16,232 bases of DNA from positions 1 through 16,232 of the forward strand of contig QFNA01000069.1 of NCBI GenBank assembly GCA_003248395.1, in the 5' to 3' direction. The DNA comes from Citromicrobium sp. GTDB lineage: Bacteria; Pseudomonadota; Alphaproteobacteria; Sphingomonadales; Sphingomonadaceae. Shown here one piece after another: positions 1 to 6,104 of the stretch (position 1 is the first letter of the stretch; every line of letters begins with the position of its first letter). A program made the position numbers and the translations under genes. The notes beneath the pieces were generated by a model. That model had not been told where the DNA came from, did no database searches, and saw only the letters and a program-made list of their open reading frames with translations.

Positions 1-1
1 G

Positions 2-304
2 GCCGACAAGCTCGGCCTCGATCCGCAGAAATTCTACGAGATTTCCAGCCAGTCGACCGGCTATTGCTGGCCGCTCAACGATTACACGCCGCTGCCCGGG
101 GTGGGCAAACAAAGCCCGGCGGACAATGACTACAAGGGCGGATTCGCCGCCGCGCTGATGCGCAAGGACCTGCGCCTCGCAATGCAGGCGGCAGAGAATG
201 CCGGGGCGATCACCCCGCTCGGCAAGCATGCCGCAGATATCTACGAAGAGTTTGCCGAGGAAAGCGGCACCCTCGACTTTTCGGCGGTCATCAAGACCCT
301 TTGA
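2..304 (+). CDS. mmsB: 3-hydroxyisobutyrate dehydrogenase, C-terminal part (5' end outside window)
   Basis: The frame is open from base 2 and ends with TGA at 302-304, leaving about 100 C-terminal residues. They read like the C-terminal all-helical domain of 3-hydroxyisobutyrate dehydrogenase, which oxidises 3-hydroxyisobutyrate to methylmalonate semialdehyde with NAD in valine breakdown. Recognisable pieces are a GYCWPLNDYTP-like stretch, the DNDYKGGFAAALMRKDL segment that shapes the substrate and cofactor cleft, and a helix ending in ADIYEEF. The Rossmann domain and the catalytic lysine lie upstream of the window, so activity cannot be judged. The gene converges on the Nmad3 gene and overlaps it by 14 bases. 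The family call is firm; the symbol follows common usage. Confidence 0.9.
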   Translation, partial: ADKLGLDPQKFYEISSQSTGYCWPLNDYTPLPGVGKQSPADNDYKGGFAAALMRKDLRLAMQAAENAGAITPLGKHAADIYEEFAEESGTLDFSAVIKTL

Positions 305-1016
305 GTTCGGCAAGCACGGCTGCAAGCCATGCGCGCGGGGCCTTCCGCCTGCCGACATCGGCCACGAACTCCTGTCCGCGCGCCACGCTCTTCAGCCTCC
401 CGCCGCGCAGCCAGCGATCGGGCCGGTCGTGATAGGACAACCCGCCCGGTTTCAGCCATTCCGGCCGCTGCCATAGCGAGGGCGGCCCGCCCGGAACGGT
501 GAAGCGCAGCGGATCGCTGGCGCGCGCCGCCGTGCCGCCCGGCCCCACATAGATGCAATCGTTCGCGCCATGCATCGCCAGCGCGTGCGGATGGCCAGCC
601 TCCACCAGCCAGGCGGGCGCGCCGAAAGAGATCTGGACGATCTCCGCCACCTCCATCCAGCCAAAAATGCGATGATGCGGCTCCCCTGTTTCCTCCTCGC
701 GAAACAGGCCGAAGAACAGGAACACATCGCCCAGCCCCACCCCGCGATTGGCAAGATGCGTCTGCGCCGCCCCCACCTGCCCGAACAGGCAGCAACCATC
801 CGCCGTGAACATCGGATCGTGATGGCAAGGATCGGACGCGCCAATCCTGCGGCGACTGGCCAACGCCGCATGCTCGCCCAGCCCCAGATCGCCATAGCTG
901 GTCCGCGAAGCCGCACCCGCCGGGATCGGCAGGCTCACCGGCCTGCCGTCCACGATCGGCGAAGGCCCACCGCCGGAGGAACTGTCGAACCCCTTGCGGC
1001 TGAAGACGATCTTCAT
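291..1016 (-). CDS. Putative nucleotide modification associated domain 3 (Nmad3) family protein
   Basis: This 241-residue protein starts MKIVFSRKGFDSSSGG followed by PSPIVDGRPVSLPIP. I recognise this opening as typical of the Nmad3 family, named from comparative genomics of DNA-base modification loci; its biochemical activity is not established. Other visible blocks are YGDLGLGEHAAL, a DPMFTADGCCLFGQVGAA block, an FLFFGLFREEE strand, and HRIFGWMEV. Conserved-looking His, Asp and Cys residues suggest an enzyme or nucleotide-binding fold, but I cannot name catalytic residues. No signal peptide or membrane segment is seen, so it is probably cytosolic. It lies 16 bases after gcvPB in the same direction and is probably the last gene of the gcv transcript. 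The start has almost no Shine-Dalgarno and sits just after a GC-rich hairpin, so translation may be weak. Function in this host is unknown. Confidence 0.72.
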   Translation of the reverse strand: MKIVFSRKGFDSSSGGGPSPIVDGRPVSLPIPAGAASRTSYGDLGLGEHAALASRRRIGASDPCHHDPMFTADGCCLFGQVGAAQTHLANRGVGLGDVFLFFGLFREEETGEPHHRIFGWMEVAEIVQISFGAPAWLVEAGHPHALAMHGANDCIYVGPGGTAARASDPLRFTVPGGPPSLWQRPEWLKPGGLSYHDRPDRWLRGGRLKSVARGQEFVADVGRRKAPRAWLAAVLAELKGS

Positions 1017-1043
1017 ACCCGCGGGCGAGCGATCAGCGCCCGC
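1017..1043 (-). other. GC-rich intercistronic hairpin between gcvPB and the Nmad3 gene
   Basis: Bases 1021-1043 contain GCGGGCG and, nine bases later, its exact complement CGCCCGC. On the minus-strand transcript this is a 7-bp all-GC stem that covers the gcvPB stop codon (1033-1035) and ends 4 bases before the Nmad3 start. No U-tract follows, so it is not a standard terminator. It could lower translation of the last gene or mark an RNA processing boundary; that part is inference. Confidence 0.45.
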
Positions 1044-2703
1044 CCTGCTCGCTCATCGTCGGCTCACCCGCTGGCGGACTTGGTTCTTCCCAGGCGAGGA
1101 TCGGTTTGCGCGCGGCCAGCGTCTCGTCGAGGCGGCGGCGCGGGGCGTAGTGCGGGGCGATCTTGAGGCTCTCGTCGCCCGCCTTCGCCCGTTCGGCCAC
1201 GCTGCGCAGGGCGCCGATGAACTGGTCCAGCCCGGCCTTGCTCTCGGTCTCGGTCGGCTCGACCAGCATCGCGCCATGCACCACCAGCGGGAAGTACATG
1301 GTCATCGGGTGATAGCCCTCGTCGATCAGCGCCTTGGCGAGATCGAGCGTCGAGATGCCTTCCGCGAAACCCTTATCGCTAAACAATGCCTCGTGCATAC
1401 AGGGGCCGCTGTGGCCGAAGGGCGCATCGAGCACGTCTTCCAGACTGCGCAGGATGTAATTGGCGTTGAGGACGGCGTCTTCGGCCACCTGCCGCAATCC
1501 GTCGGCACCGTGGCTGAGGATATAGGCCAGTGCGCGGGTGAACATACCCATCTGGCCGTGGAAAGCCGTCATGCGGCCGAAATGCTGCAGCGGCCCCCCG
1601 AAGTGCTCCTTCGCGAAAGTCTCCGCGTCTTCCTCTTCTACCAGGTGCACCACGCCATCCTTCGTCCGCGCGGTGTAGGGCAGCGGCGCGAAAGGGCTGA
1701 GCGCTTCGGACAGCACGACCGGGCCGGAACCGGGACCGCCACCGCCATGCGGGGTGGAGAAGGTCTTGTGCAAATTGATGTGCATCGCATCGACGCCGAG
1801 GTCACCGGGGCGGACCTTGCCGACGATGGCGTTGAAGTTTGCCCCATCGCAATAGACGAAGCCGCCCGCCTCATGCACCGCGTCGGAGATCGCCTTGAGA
1901 TCGCGCTCGAACAGGCCGAGCGTCGAGGGGTTGGTGATCATCACGCCCGCGACATCCGGGCCGAGGCGGCTCTTCAGCGCATCGAGATCGACCCGCCCGT
2001 CCTTGTTCGCGGGGATATCCTCGATCTTGTACCCGGCAAAGGCGGCGGTGGCGGGATTGGTGCCGTGCGCGCTTTCGGGGACGAGAATGACCTCGCGTGC
2101 ATCGCCGCGGGCTTCCAGCGCGGCGCGGATGCAGAGGATGCCGCACAGTTCGCCATGCGCGCCCGCCTTGGGGCTCATCGCGACCCCGTGCATGCCGGTC
2201 AGCTCGATCAGCCAGAAAGCCAGCTCGTTCACGACTTCGAGCGCGCCGCGCACCGTATCGACCGGCTGGAGCGGATGGACATCCGCGAAGCCGGGCATGC
2301 GCGCGACCTTCTCGTTGAGGCGCGGATTATGCTTCATGGTGCAGCTGCCGAGCGGGAACAGGCCAAGATCGATGGCATAGTTCTGGCGGCTAAGGCGCGT
2401 GTAATGGCGCACCGTTTCAGGTTCGGACAGACCGGGCAAGCCGATCTTTTCGCTCCGTTCCAGACCGCCGAGCCGCGATGGCAAAGCCGGGGACGGTTGC
2501 TTTGGCTGTTCCACTCCCGCCAAGTCGAGTTTGCCCGCGAAGTCGAAATCGACGCCGGTCGTCTCTGTCGTACCGATCTCGAAAATCAGCGGCTCTTCCA
2601 GCATCAGCGCGCGATTGCCGGTGACGGTGTCTGGCCCAGTCATCGCATTGTGATCCTGCACGGGTGTTCCGGGCTTCCAGCCGGACTGGTTGGGCGCGCT
2701 CAT
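1033..2703 (-). CDS. gcvPB: Glycine dehydrogenase (decarboxylating) subunit 2, GcvPB
   Basis: This is the C-terminal-type subunit of the two-subunit P-protein, 556 residues. With GcvPA it decarboxylates glycine on pyridoxal phosphate and passes the aminomethyl group to lipoylated GcvH, in the cytosol. The PLP lysine is expected at K313 in HINLHKTFSTPHGGGGPG, the usual motif. Other family blocks are LGSCTMKHNPRLNE, GMHGVAMSPKAGAHGE, and CDGANFNAIVG. The N-terminal 80 residues include a Pro/Lys/Gln-rich linker (about residues 53-78) that seems longer than I remember for this family. The start is ATG 2703-2701, which shares the four bases ATGA (2703-2700) with the gcvPA stop, so the two are probably translationally coupled. 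The product is very sure. Confidence 0.97.
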   Translation of the reverse strand: MSAPNQSGWKPGTPVQDHNAMTGPDTVTGNRALMLEEPLIFEIGTTETTGVDFDFAGKLDLAGVEQPKQPSPALPSRLGGLERSEKIGLPGLSEPETVRHYTRLSRQNYAIDLGLFPLGSCTMKHNPRLNEKVARMPGFADVHPLQPVDTVRGALEVVNELAFWLIELTGMHGVAMSPKAGAHGELCGILCIRAALEARGDAREVILVPESAHGTNPATAAFAGYKIEDIPANKDGRVDLDALKSRLGPDVAGVMITNPSTLGLFERDLKAISDAVHEAGGFVYCDGANFNAIVGKVRPGDLGVDAMHINLHKTFSTPHGGGGPGSGPVVLSEALSPFAPLPYTARTKDGVVHLVEEEDAETFAKEHFGGPLQHFGRMTAFHGQMGMFTRALAYILSHGADGLRQVAEDAVLNANYILRSLEDVLDAPFGHSGPCMHEALFSDKGFAEGISTLDLAKALIDEGYHPMTMYFPLVVHGAMLVEPTETESKAGLDQFIGALRSVAERAKAGDESLKIAPHYAPRRRLDETLAARKPILAWEEPSPPAGEPTMSEQGGR

Positions 2704-4067
2704 GCCAGCACCTCCTCTAGTGCAGAGGCAAGTGTTTCGATGTCCTCCTCGGTCGTGGTCTCGGTTACCGCCACGATCAGGCCATCGGCCAGCTCGTCAT
2801 ATTGCGGATAGAGGCGGCCGAGCGAGACACCGGCGAGGATATCCTGTTCGGTCAGCTTGCGCACCACGGTGCGGGCATCGGTGCCGAGGCGGATGGTGAA
2901 TTCATTGAAGAAACTGTCGTTGAGCACCGAAACGCCGGGCACCTTGGCCAGCCGGTCGGCGGCGAGGCAGGCGAGGCGGTGGTTCTCCATCGCCAGCTGG
3001 CGCAGACCCATTTCACCGAGCAACGTCATGTGGACGCTGAAGGCCAGCGCGCAAAGGCCGCTGTTGGTGCAGATGTTGCTGGTCGCTTTTTCACGGCGAA
3101 TATGCTGCTCGCGGGTCGAAAGCGTCAGCACATAGCCGCGCTTGCCTTGCGCATCCTGCGTTTCGCCGCACAGGCGGCCGGGCATCATGCGGACATGCTT
3201 GGGATCGCGCACGGCAAAGAGGCCGAGATAGGGGCCGCCGAACTGCAGGCCGACGCCGATTGACTGGCCTTCGCCGACGACGATATCCGCACCCATTTCG
3301 CCGGGCGACTTGATCGCGCCCAGCGCCACGGGTTCGGTATTGACAACGATCAGCAGCGCGCCCTTCTCATGCGCGGCATCGGCAATCGGCTGGAGATCGG
3401 TCACCCGGCCGAGGATGTCGGGGTATTGTACCACCACGCAGCTCGTGTCGCCGTCGATGCGGGCAATCAGGCCAGCGGTGTCCGGCGAGGCCGACATGGC
3501 GGGCTTGGCATGGGCGATCTCGTCATCGGTGAATTTCGCCATGGTCTTCACGACCTCGGCATAATGCGGGTGCAGCGCGCCCGAGAGCACCACCTTACGC
3601 TTCTTTCCGCGGGCGATGCGGCTTGCCATGGCTACCGCTTCCCAGCAGGCAGTCGAGCCGTCGTACATCGAGGCATTAGCCACCGCGCAGCCATAGAGAT
3701 GCGCGACCTGGCTCTGGAACTCGAACAGCATCTGCAGCGTGCCCTGCGCGATTTCGGGCTGGTAGGGCGTGTAGGCGGTCAGGAACTCGCCGCGCTGGAT
3801 GATGTGATCGACGCTGGCCGGAACATGGTGGCGATAGGCCCCCGCACCGAGGAAAAAGGCCGCGTCCGCCGCTGCAAGGTTCTTCTTCGACAGCCGCCGC
3901 ATATGCTTTTCGACCGCCATTTCGCTAGCGTGCATCGGCAAGCCGTGGATCGGCCCGTCGAGCCGCGCCTCTGCCGGAACATCGACGAACAGCGCATCCA
4001 CATTCGGCGCGCCAATCTTTTCAAGCATCGCCGAACGGTCGGCATCGGTCAGGGGTAGGTAACGCAT
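2700..4067 (-). CDS. gcvPA: Glycine dehydrogenase (decarboxylating) subunit 1, GcvPA
   Basis: This is the N-terminal-type subunit of the split P-protein, 455 residues, a normal length. It opens MRYLPLTDADRSAMLEKIG, and carries the expected FLGAGAYRHHVPASVDHI, ANASMYDGSTACWEA and GLQFGGPYLGLFA blocks. It forms the heteromeric glycine decarboxylase with GcvPB, to which it is joined by a 4-base overlap. The PLP lysine resides in the partner subunit, as is normal for split P-proteins. The chosen start, ATG 4067-4065, matches the family opening, but its Shine-Dalgarno is poor: GGGA lies about 9 bases upstream and comes from the end of the repeat-containing spacer. The spacer after gcvH is 95 bases long, much larger than the other gaps in this operon. 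Confidence 0.97.
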   Translation of the reverse strand: MRYLPLTDADRSAMLEKIGAPNVDALFVDVPAEARLDGPIHGLPMHASEMAVEKHMRRLSKKNLAAADAAFFLGAGAYRHHVPASVDHIIQRGEFLTAYTPYQPEIAQGTLQMLFEFQSQVAHLYGCAVANASMYDGSTACWEAVAMASRIARGKKRKVVLSGALHPHYAEVVKTMAKFTDDEIAHAKPAMSASPDTAGLIARIDGDTSCVVVQYPDILGRVTDLQPIADAAHEKGALLIVVNTEPVALGAIKSPGEMGADIVVGEGQSIGVGLQFGGPYLGLFAVRDPKHVRMMPGRLCGETQDAQGKRGYVLTLSTREQHIRREKATSNICTNSGLCALAFSVHMTLLGEMGLRQLAMENHRLACLAADRLAKVPGVSVLNDSFFNEFTIRLGTDARTVVRKLTEQDILAGVSLGRLYPQYDELADGLIVAVTETTTEEDIETLASALEEVLA

Positions 4068-4071
4068 CTCA

Positions 4072-4160
4072 AAATCCCGTCATCCCAGCGAAAGCCGGGA
4101 TCGCTGTCCGCCAGGTCGGACGGTGATTGAACCGGCCCCAGCCTTCGCCGGAGCTGAAGA
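4072..4160. repeat. Hairpin-rich dispersed-type repeat between gcvH and gcvPA
   Basis: The spacer holds three small inverted repeats. The first is ATCCCAGC, a GAAA loop and GCCGGGAT (4082-4101, one mismatched pair). The second is GTCCG with CGGAC (4106-4121). The third is CCGGC with GCCGG (4132-4151). The core CATCCCAGCGAAAGC with its mirrored partner resembles a short interspersed repeat that I remember as frequent in sphingomonad genomes, so this is probably a REP-like insertion inside the operon rather than a gene-specific site. No second copy is visible in this window. It could fold in the mRNA and affect the amount of gcvP relative to gcvT and gcvH. Confidence 0.5.
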
Positions 4161-4162
4161 AT

Positions 4163-4534
4163 CTAGAGCCCGTCGCAGAAGCTCTTGTAGCCGGCCTCGT
4201 CCATCAGCCCGTCGAGCTGCGATCTGTCGCCCACGGTCATGCGGAAGAACCAGCCGTTTTCCTCGGGCGAGGTGTTCACCAATGCCGGTTCGTCTTCCAA
4301 CGCGGCATTGGCTTCGGTCACTTCGCCGTCGATCGGCGCATAGACATCGCTGGCCGCCTTGACGCTTTCGACCACGGCCGCGTCCTTGCCCTTTTCCAGC
4401 GTCGCACCCGCTTCGGGCAGTTCGACGAAGACGATATCGCCCAGTTGTCCCTGCGCATAATCGGTGATGCCGACCGTGGCGGTGTCGCCTTCGAGATCGA
4501 TCCATTCATGTTCGTCGGTGAAATAGCGAGCCAT
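4163..4534 (-). CDS. gcvH: Glycine cleavage system H protein (lipoyl carrier)
   Basis: A 123-residue H-protein of typical length. It opens MARYFTDEHEWI and has the lipoyl-domain core GITDYAQGQLGDIVFVELP followed by the lipoylation site ESVKAASDVYAP, with K59 as the residue that carries lipoamide. The family's C-terminal EENGWFFRMTV block is present. The protein shuttles the aminomethyl group from GcvPA/GcvPB to GcvT and returns electrons to dihydrolipoyl dehydrogenase (no such gene in this window). The start ATG 4534-4532 has AGGGAAG about 6 bases upstream, overlapping the gcvT stop region; the gap to gcvT is only 3 bases. The identification is certain. Confidence 0.98.
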   Translation of the reverse strand: MARYFTDEHEWIDLEGDTATVGITDYAQGQLGDIVFVELPEAGATLEKGKDAAVVESVKAASDVYAPIDGEVTEANAALEDEPALVNTSPEENGWFFRMTVGDRSQLDGLMDEAGYKSFCDGL

Positions 4535-4537
4535 CGT

Positions 4538-5734
4538 TCACTTCCCTCTGTGGTAGCGGTGGGGGACGAAGGGCAGTTTCGCGACCTTCGCCGGGAGTTT
4601 CTTGTTGCGCACTTCGACTTCGAGCGCAGTGCCTTCTTCGGCCAGAGCCGCATCGACATAGCCCATGGCGATAGGCCGCTCGAGCGTGGGCGAGAAACCC
4701 CCGCTGGTCACGCGGCCGACTTCCTTGCCGTCCGCCAGGATCTTCGCGCCTTCGCGCGCCGGCATACGGCCTTCGATATCGAGCCCGACGCGTCTTTGCG
4801 CCGGTCCTTTGTCGAACACGTGCATCACCTTCTCATGACCCATCCAGCCGCCTTCTTCGCGGCGCTTCTTGGTCAGCGCAAAACCGAGATCGGCCGACAC
4901 CGGATCGGTTTCGGTGGTAATGTCATGCCCATAGAGCGGCAGGCCCGCCTCCAGACGCAGGCTGTCGCGCGCACCCAGCCCGATCGGGCGCACCTCGATC
5001 TCGGCGCACAGCCGGTCGGCCAGGCTCTCGGCGAATTCGGCAGGGACCGAAATCTCGAACCCGTCTTCGCCGGTGTAGCCGGATCGCGTAATGCGCAGCG
5101 GCCATTCGCCGAATTCATGCGTCACGCTCTCCATGAACACCATGTCGTCGATGACGTTGCGCATGACGCGATTGAGCGCGGTCGCCGCATTGGGACCCTG
5201 CAACGCCAGCAGCGCCTGCTCGTCCATATGCGTCAGCGTGACGTCGTCCGACAGTTGTTCGCGCAGGTGGCCGATGTCGTCCCATTTGGTCGCGCCATTG
5301 ACGACCAGATAATAGGCCGGTTCGCCCCAGTGGCCTTCGGTGCCTTCTTCCTCGTCGCCCTCGATCCAGGGCGTCGCATTGGTCACCATGAGATCGTCCA
5401 GGATCCCGCCATTCTCGTCGATCAGCAGCGAATACCGCACCTTGCCCGGCTTCAGCGAGGCGATCCCGCCCGGCAACAGCCTTTCCAGTTCCTCGGCCGC
5501 TTTCTCGCCCGTGACCATCAGCTGGCCCATGTGGCTGACATCGAACAGGCCGGCCTGCTCGCGCGTCCAGTTGTGTTCGGCGACGATGCCCTCGAACTGG
5601 ATCGGCATCTCGTACCCGGCGAAGGGCACCATGCGAGCGCCCTTGCCGCGATGCCACGCGTCGAGCGGCAGTGTCTCGACCGTGTCGGAATTATCGTTGT
5701 CGGTGTCGCTCAAAGCCTTGTCCCGAAATTGCAT
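4538..5734 (-). CDS. gcvT: Glycine cleavage system T protein (aminomethyltransferase)
   Basis: GcvT transfers the methylene carbon from H-protein-bound aminomethyl to tetrahydrofolate, releasing ammonia. Visible family features are GARMVPFAGYEMPIQ near the N-terminus, DVSHMGQ, LIDENGGILDDLMV with the catalytic-type aspartate, RSGYTGEDGFEI, and ARDSLRLEAGLPLYGHD. The C-terminal domain ends PHRYHRGK. The start is uncertain. ATG 5734 (398 residues) has AAGGGG 5 bases upstream. ATG 5767 (409 residues) lies right against the riboswitch, and its only Shine-Dalgarno is the P1 strand of aptamer 2. TTG 5713 (391 residues) gives the opening LSDTDND that looks most like short homologues and has GGGACAAGG just upstream. 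I list the ATG with the best-spaced ribosome site. It is the first gene of the gcv operon, and a divergent transporter gene shares its upstream region. Confidence 0.95.
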   Translation of the reverse strand: MQFRDKALSDTDNDNSDTVETLPLDAWHRGKGARMVPFAGYEMPIQFEGIVAEHNWTREQAGLFDVSHMGQLMVTGEKAAEELERLLPGGIASLKPGKVRYSLLIDENGGILDDLMVTNATPWIEGDEEEGTEGHWGEPAYYLVVNGATKWDDIGHLREQLSDDVTLTHMDEQALLALQGPNAATALNRVMRNVIDDMVFMESVTHEFGEWPLRITRSGYTGEDGFEISVPAEFAESLADRLCAEIEVRPIGLGARDSLRLEAGLPLYGHDITTETDPVSADLGFALTKKRREEGGWMGHEKVMHVFDKGPAQRRVGLDIEGRMPAREGAKILADGKEVGRVTSGGFSPTLERPIAMGYVDAALAEEGTALEVEVRNKKLPAKVAKLPFVPHRYHRGK

Positions 5735-5737
5735 GGC

Positions 5738-5755
5738 GGCCCCTTGCGAGGTGCC
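5738..5755 (-). promoter_or_regulatory. Hairpin covering the gcvT ribosome binding site (possible riboswitch expression platform)
   Basis: On the minus strand the RNA reads GGCACCU, loop CGCA, then AGGGGCC. This gives three GC pairs, one A-G mismatch and three more pairs. The 3' arm contains the AAGGGG that would serve the ATG at 5734. The 5' arm contains CACCUC, which could instead pair with GAGG of aptamer 2 P1 (5775-5772), so the two structures could compete. There is no U-run, so control by translation seems likelier than termination. This is inference from pairing alone. Confidence 0.4.
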
Positions 5756-5769
5756 GAATTGAACCATGC

Positions 5770-5946
5770 CCCCTCTGTCGGGAAACCTGAGAGCTTGTCC
5801 TGCAGCGCCGCAGGCTTACCCCTTCGGTGGCCCGGCAGTGCGGGCGCTTTCCAGAGTGTCGATGGCCCGCACGGTCCCTTGGCCTGAGAGTTTCCGGGGC
5901 GGTTGCTCCTTCGGCGTCGCTGCGGGCAGCGATCTCTCCCGTGCGT
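5770..5946 (-). ncRNA. Tandem glycine riboswitch (two aptamers) upstream of gcvT
   Basis: On the minus strand, aptamer 1 spans about 5945-5868. P1 is CGCACGG paired with CCGTGCG, and it encloses GGGAGAG, the signature GCCGAAGGAGCAACC, and GGAAACTCTCAGGCC. Aptamer 2 spans about 5856-5773. P1 is CTCTG paired with CAGAG, and it encloses CACCGAAGGGGTAAGCC and AGCTCTCAGG, ending CGACAGAGGGGG. These are the conserved elements of the double glycine aptamer. The two are separated by a short linker of about 11 bases, typical of the tandem form. Such RNAs commonly switch gcv operons on when glycine is plentiful. Here P1 of aptamer 2 runs directly into a possible start codon at 5767, so the mode of switching is not obvious. 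The identification is very strong. Confidence 0.96.
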
Positions 5947-5982
5947 GCCTGCCAGAGAATCGTTTCCCCAGCCGACCGATTT

Positions 5983-6011
5983 TCGATGCGCCATAGGAAA
6001 TCGCAGGTCAA
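5983..6011 (-). promoter_or_regulatory. Candidate gcv promoter
   Basis: On the minus strand TTGACC (6011-6006) is followed after 17 bases by CATCGA (5988-5983). The -35 is good and the -10 is poor. Transcription would begin near 5976, about 30 bases before aptamer 1, which is a plausible geometry. No better pair is evident in the short space between the riboswitch and the divergent gene. It remains a weak call. Confidence 0.28.
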
Positions 6012-6013
6012 TG

Positions 6014-6074
6014 GTGCGAAGACGCAATCGCACATTTTCGTTCGCCTGGCATATCGCTTGCCGAACGATTGCGT
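6014..6074. promoter_or_regulatory. Nested inverted repeats in the gcvT / transporter divergent region
   Basis: GTGCGA (6014-6019) and TCGCAC (6028-6033) form a perfect 6-bp inverted repeat with an 8-base spacer, next to the candidate gcv -35. Separately, ACGCAATCG (6022-6030) is matched by its exact complement CGATTGCGT (6066-6074). These could be operator half-sites serving one or both divergent promoters. They could also be chance in GC-rich DNA. No regulator gene lies beside them. Confidence 0.28.
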
Positions 6075-6104
6075 GGTCTCATGCGGGGTCGTAAGGGCGC
6101 GATA

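Noticed and set aside
994..2811. 605-codon open frame on the + strand opposite gcvPB
   Set aside because: It is antisense to a clear gcvPB with conserved motifs. GC-rich codon use opens the complementary frame, and the translation is Arg/His/Ala-rich with no family features.
4080..4505. 141-codon minus-strand frame across gcvH and the repeat
   Set aside because: It is out of frame with gcvH, Arg-rich and without homology that I recognise; gcvH is unambiguous.
4127..5887. 586-codon open frame on the + strand opposite gcvH/gcvT
   Set aside because: It covers gcvH, gcvT and the glycine riboswitch in antisense and has no recognisable domain, so it is a GC shadow.
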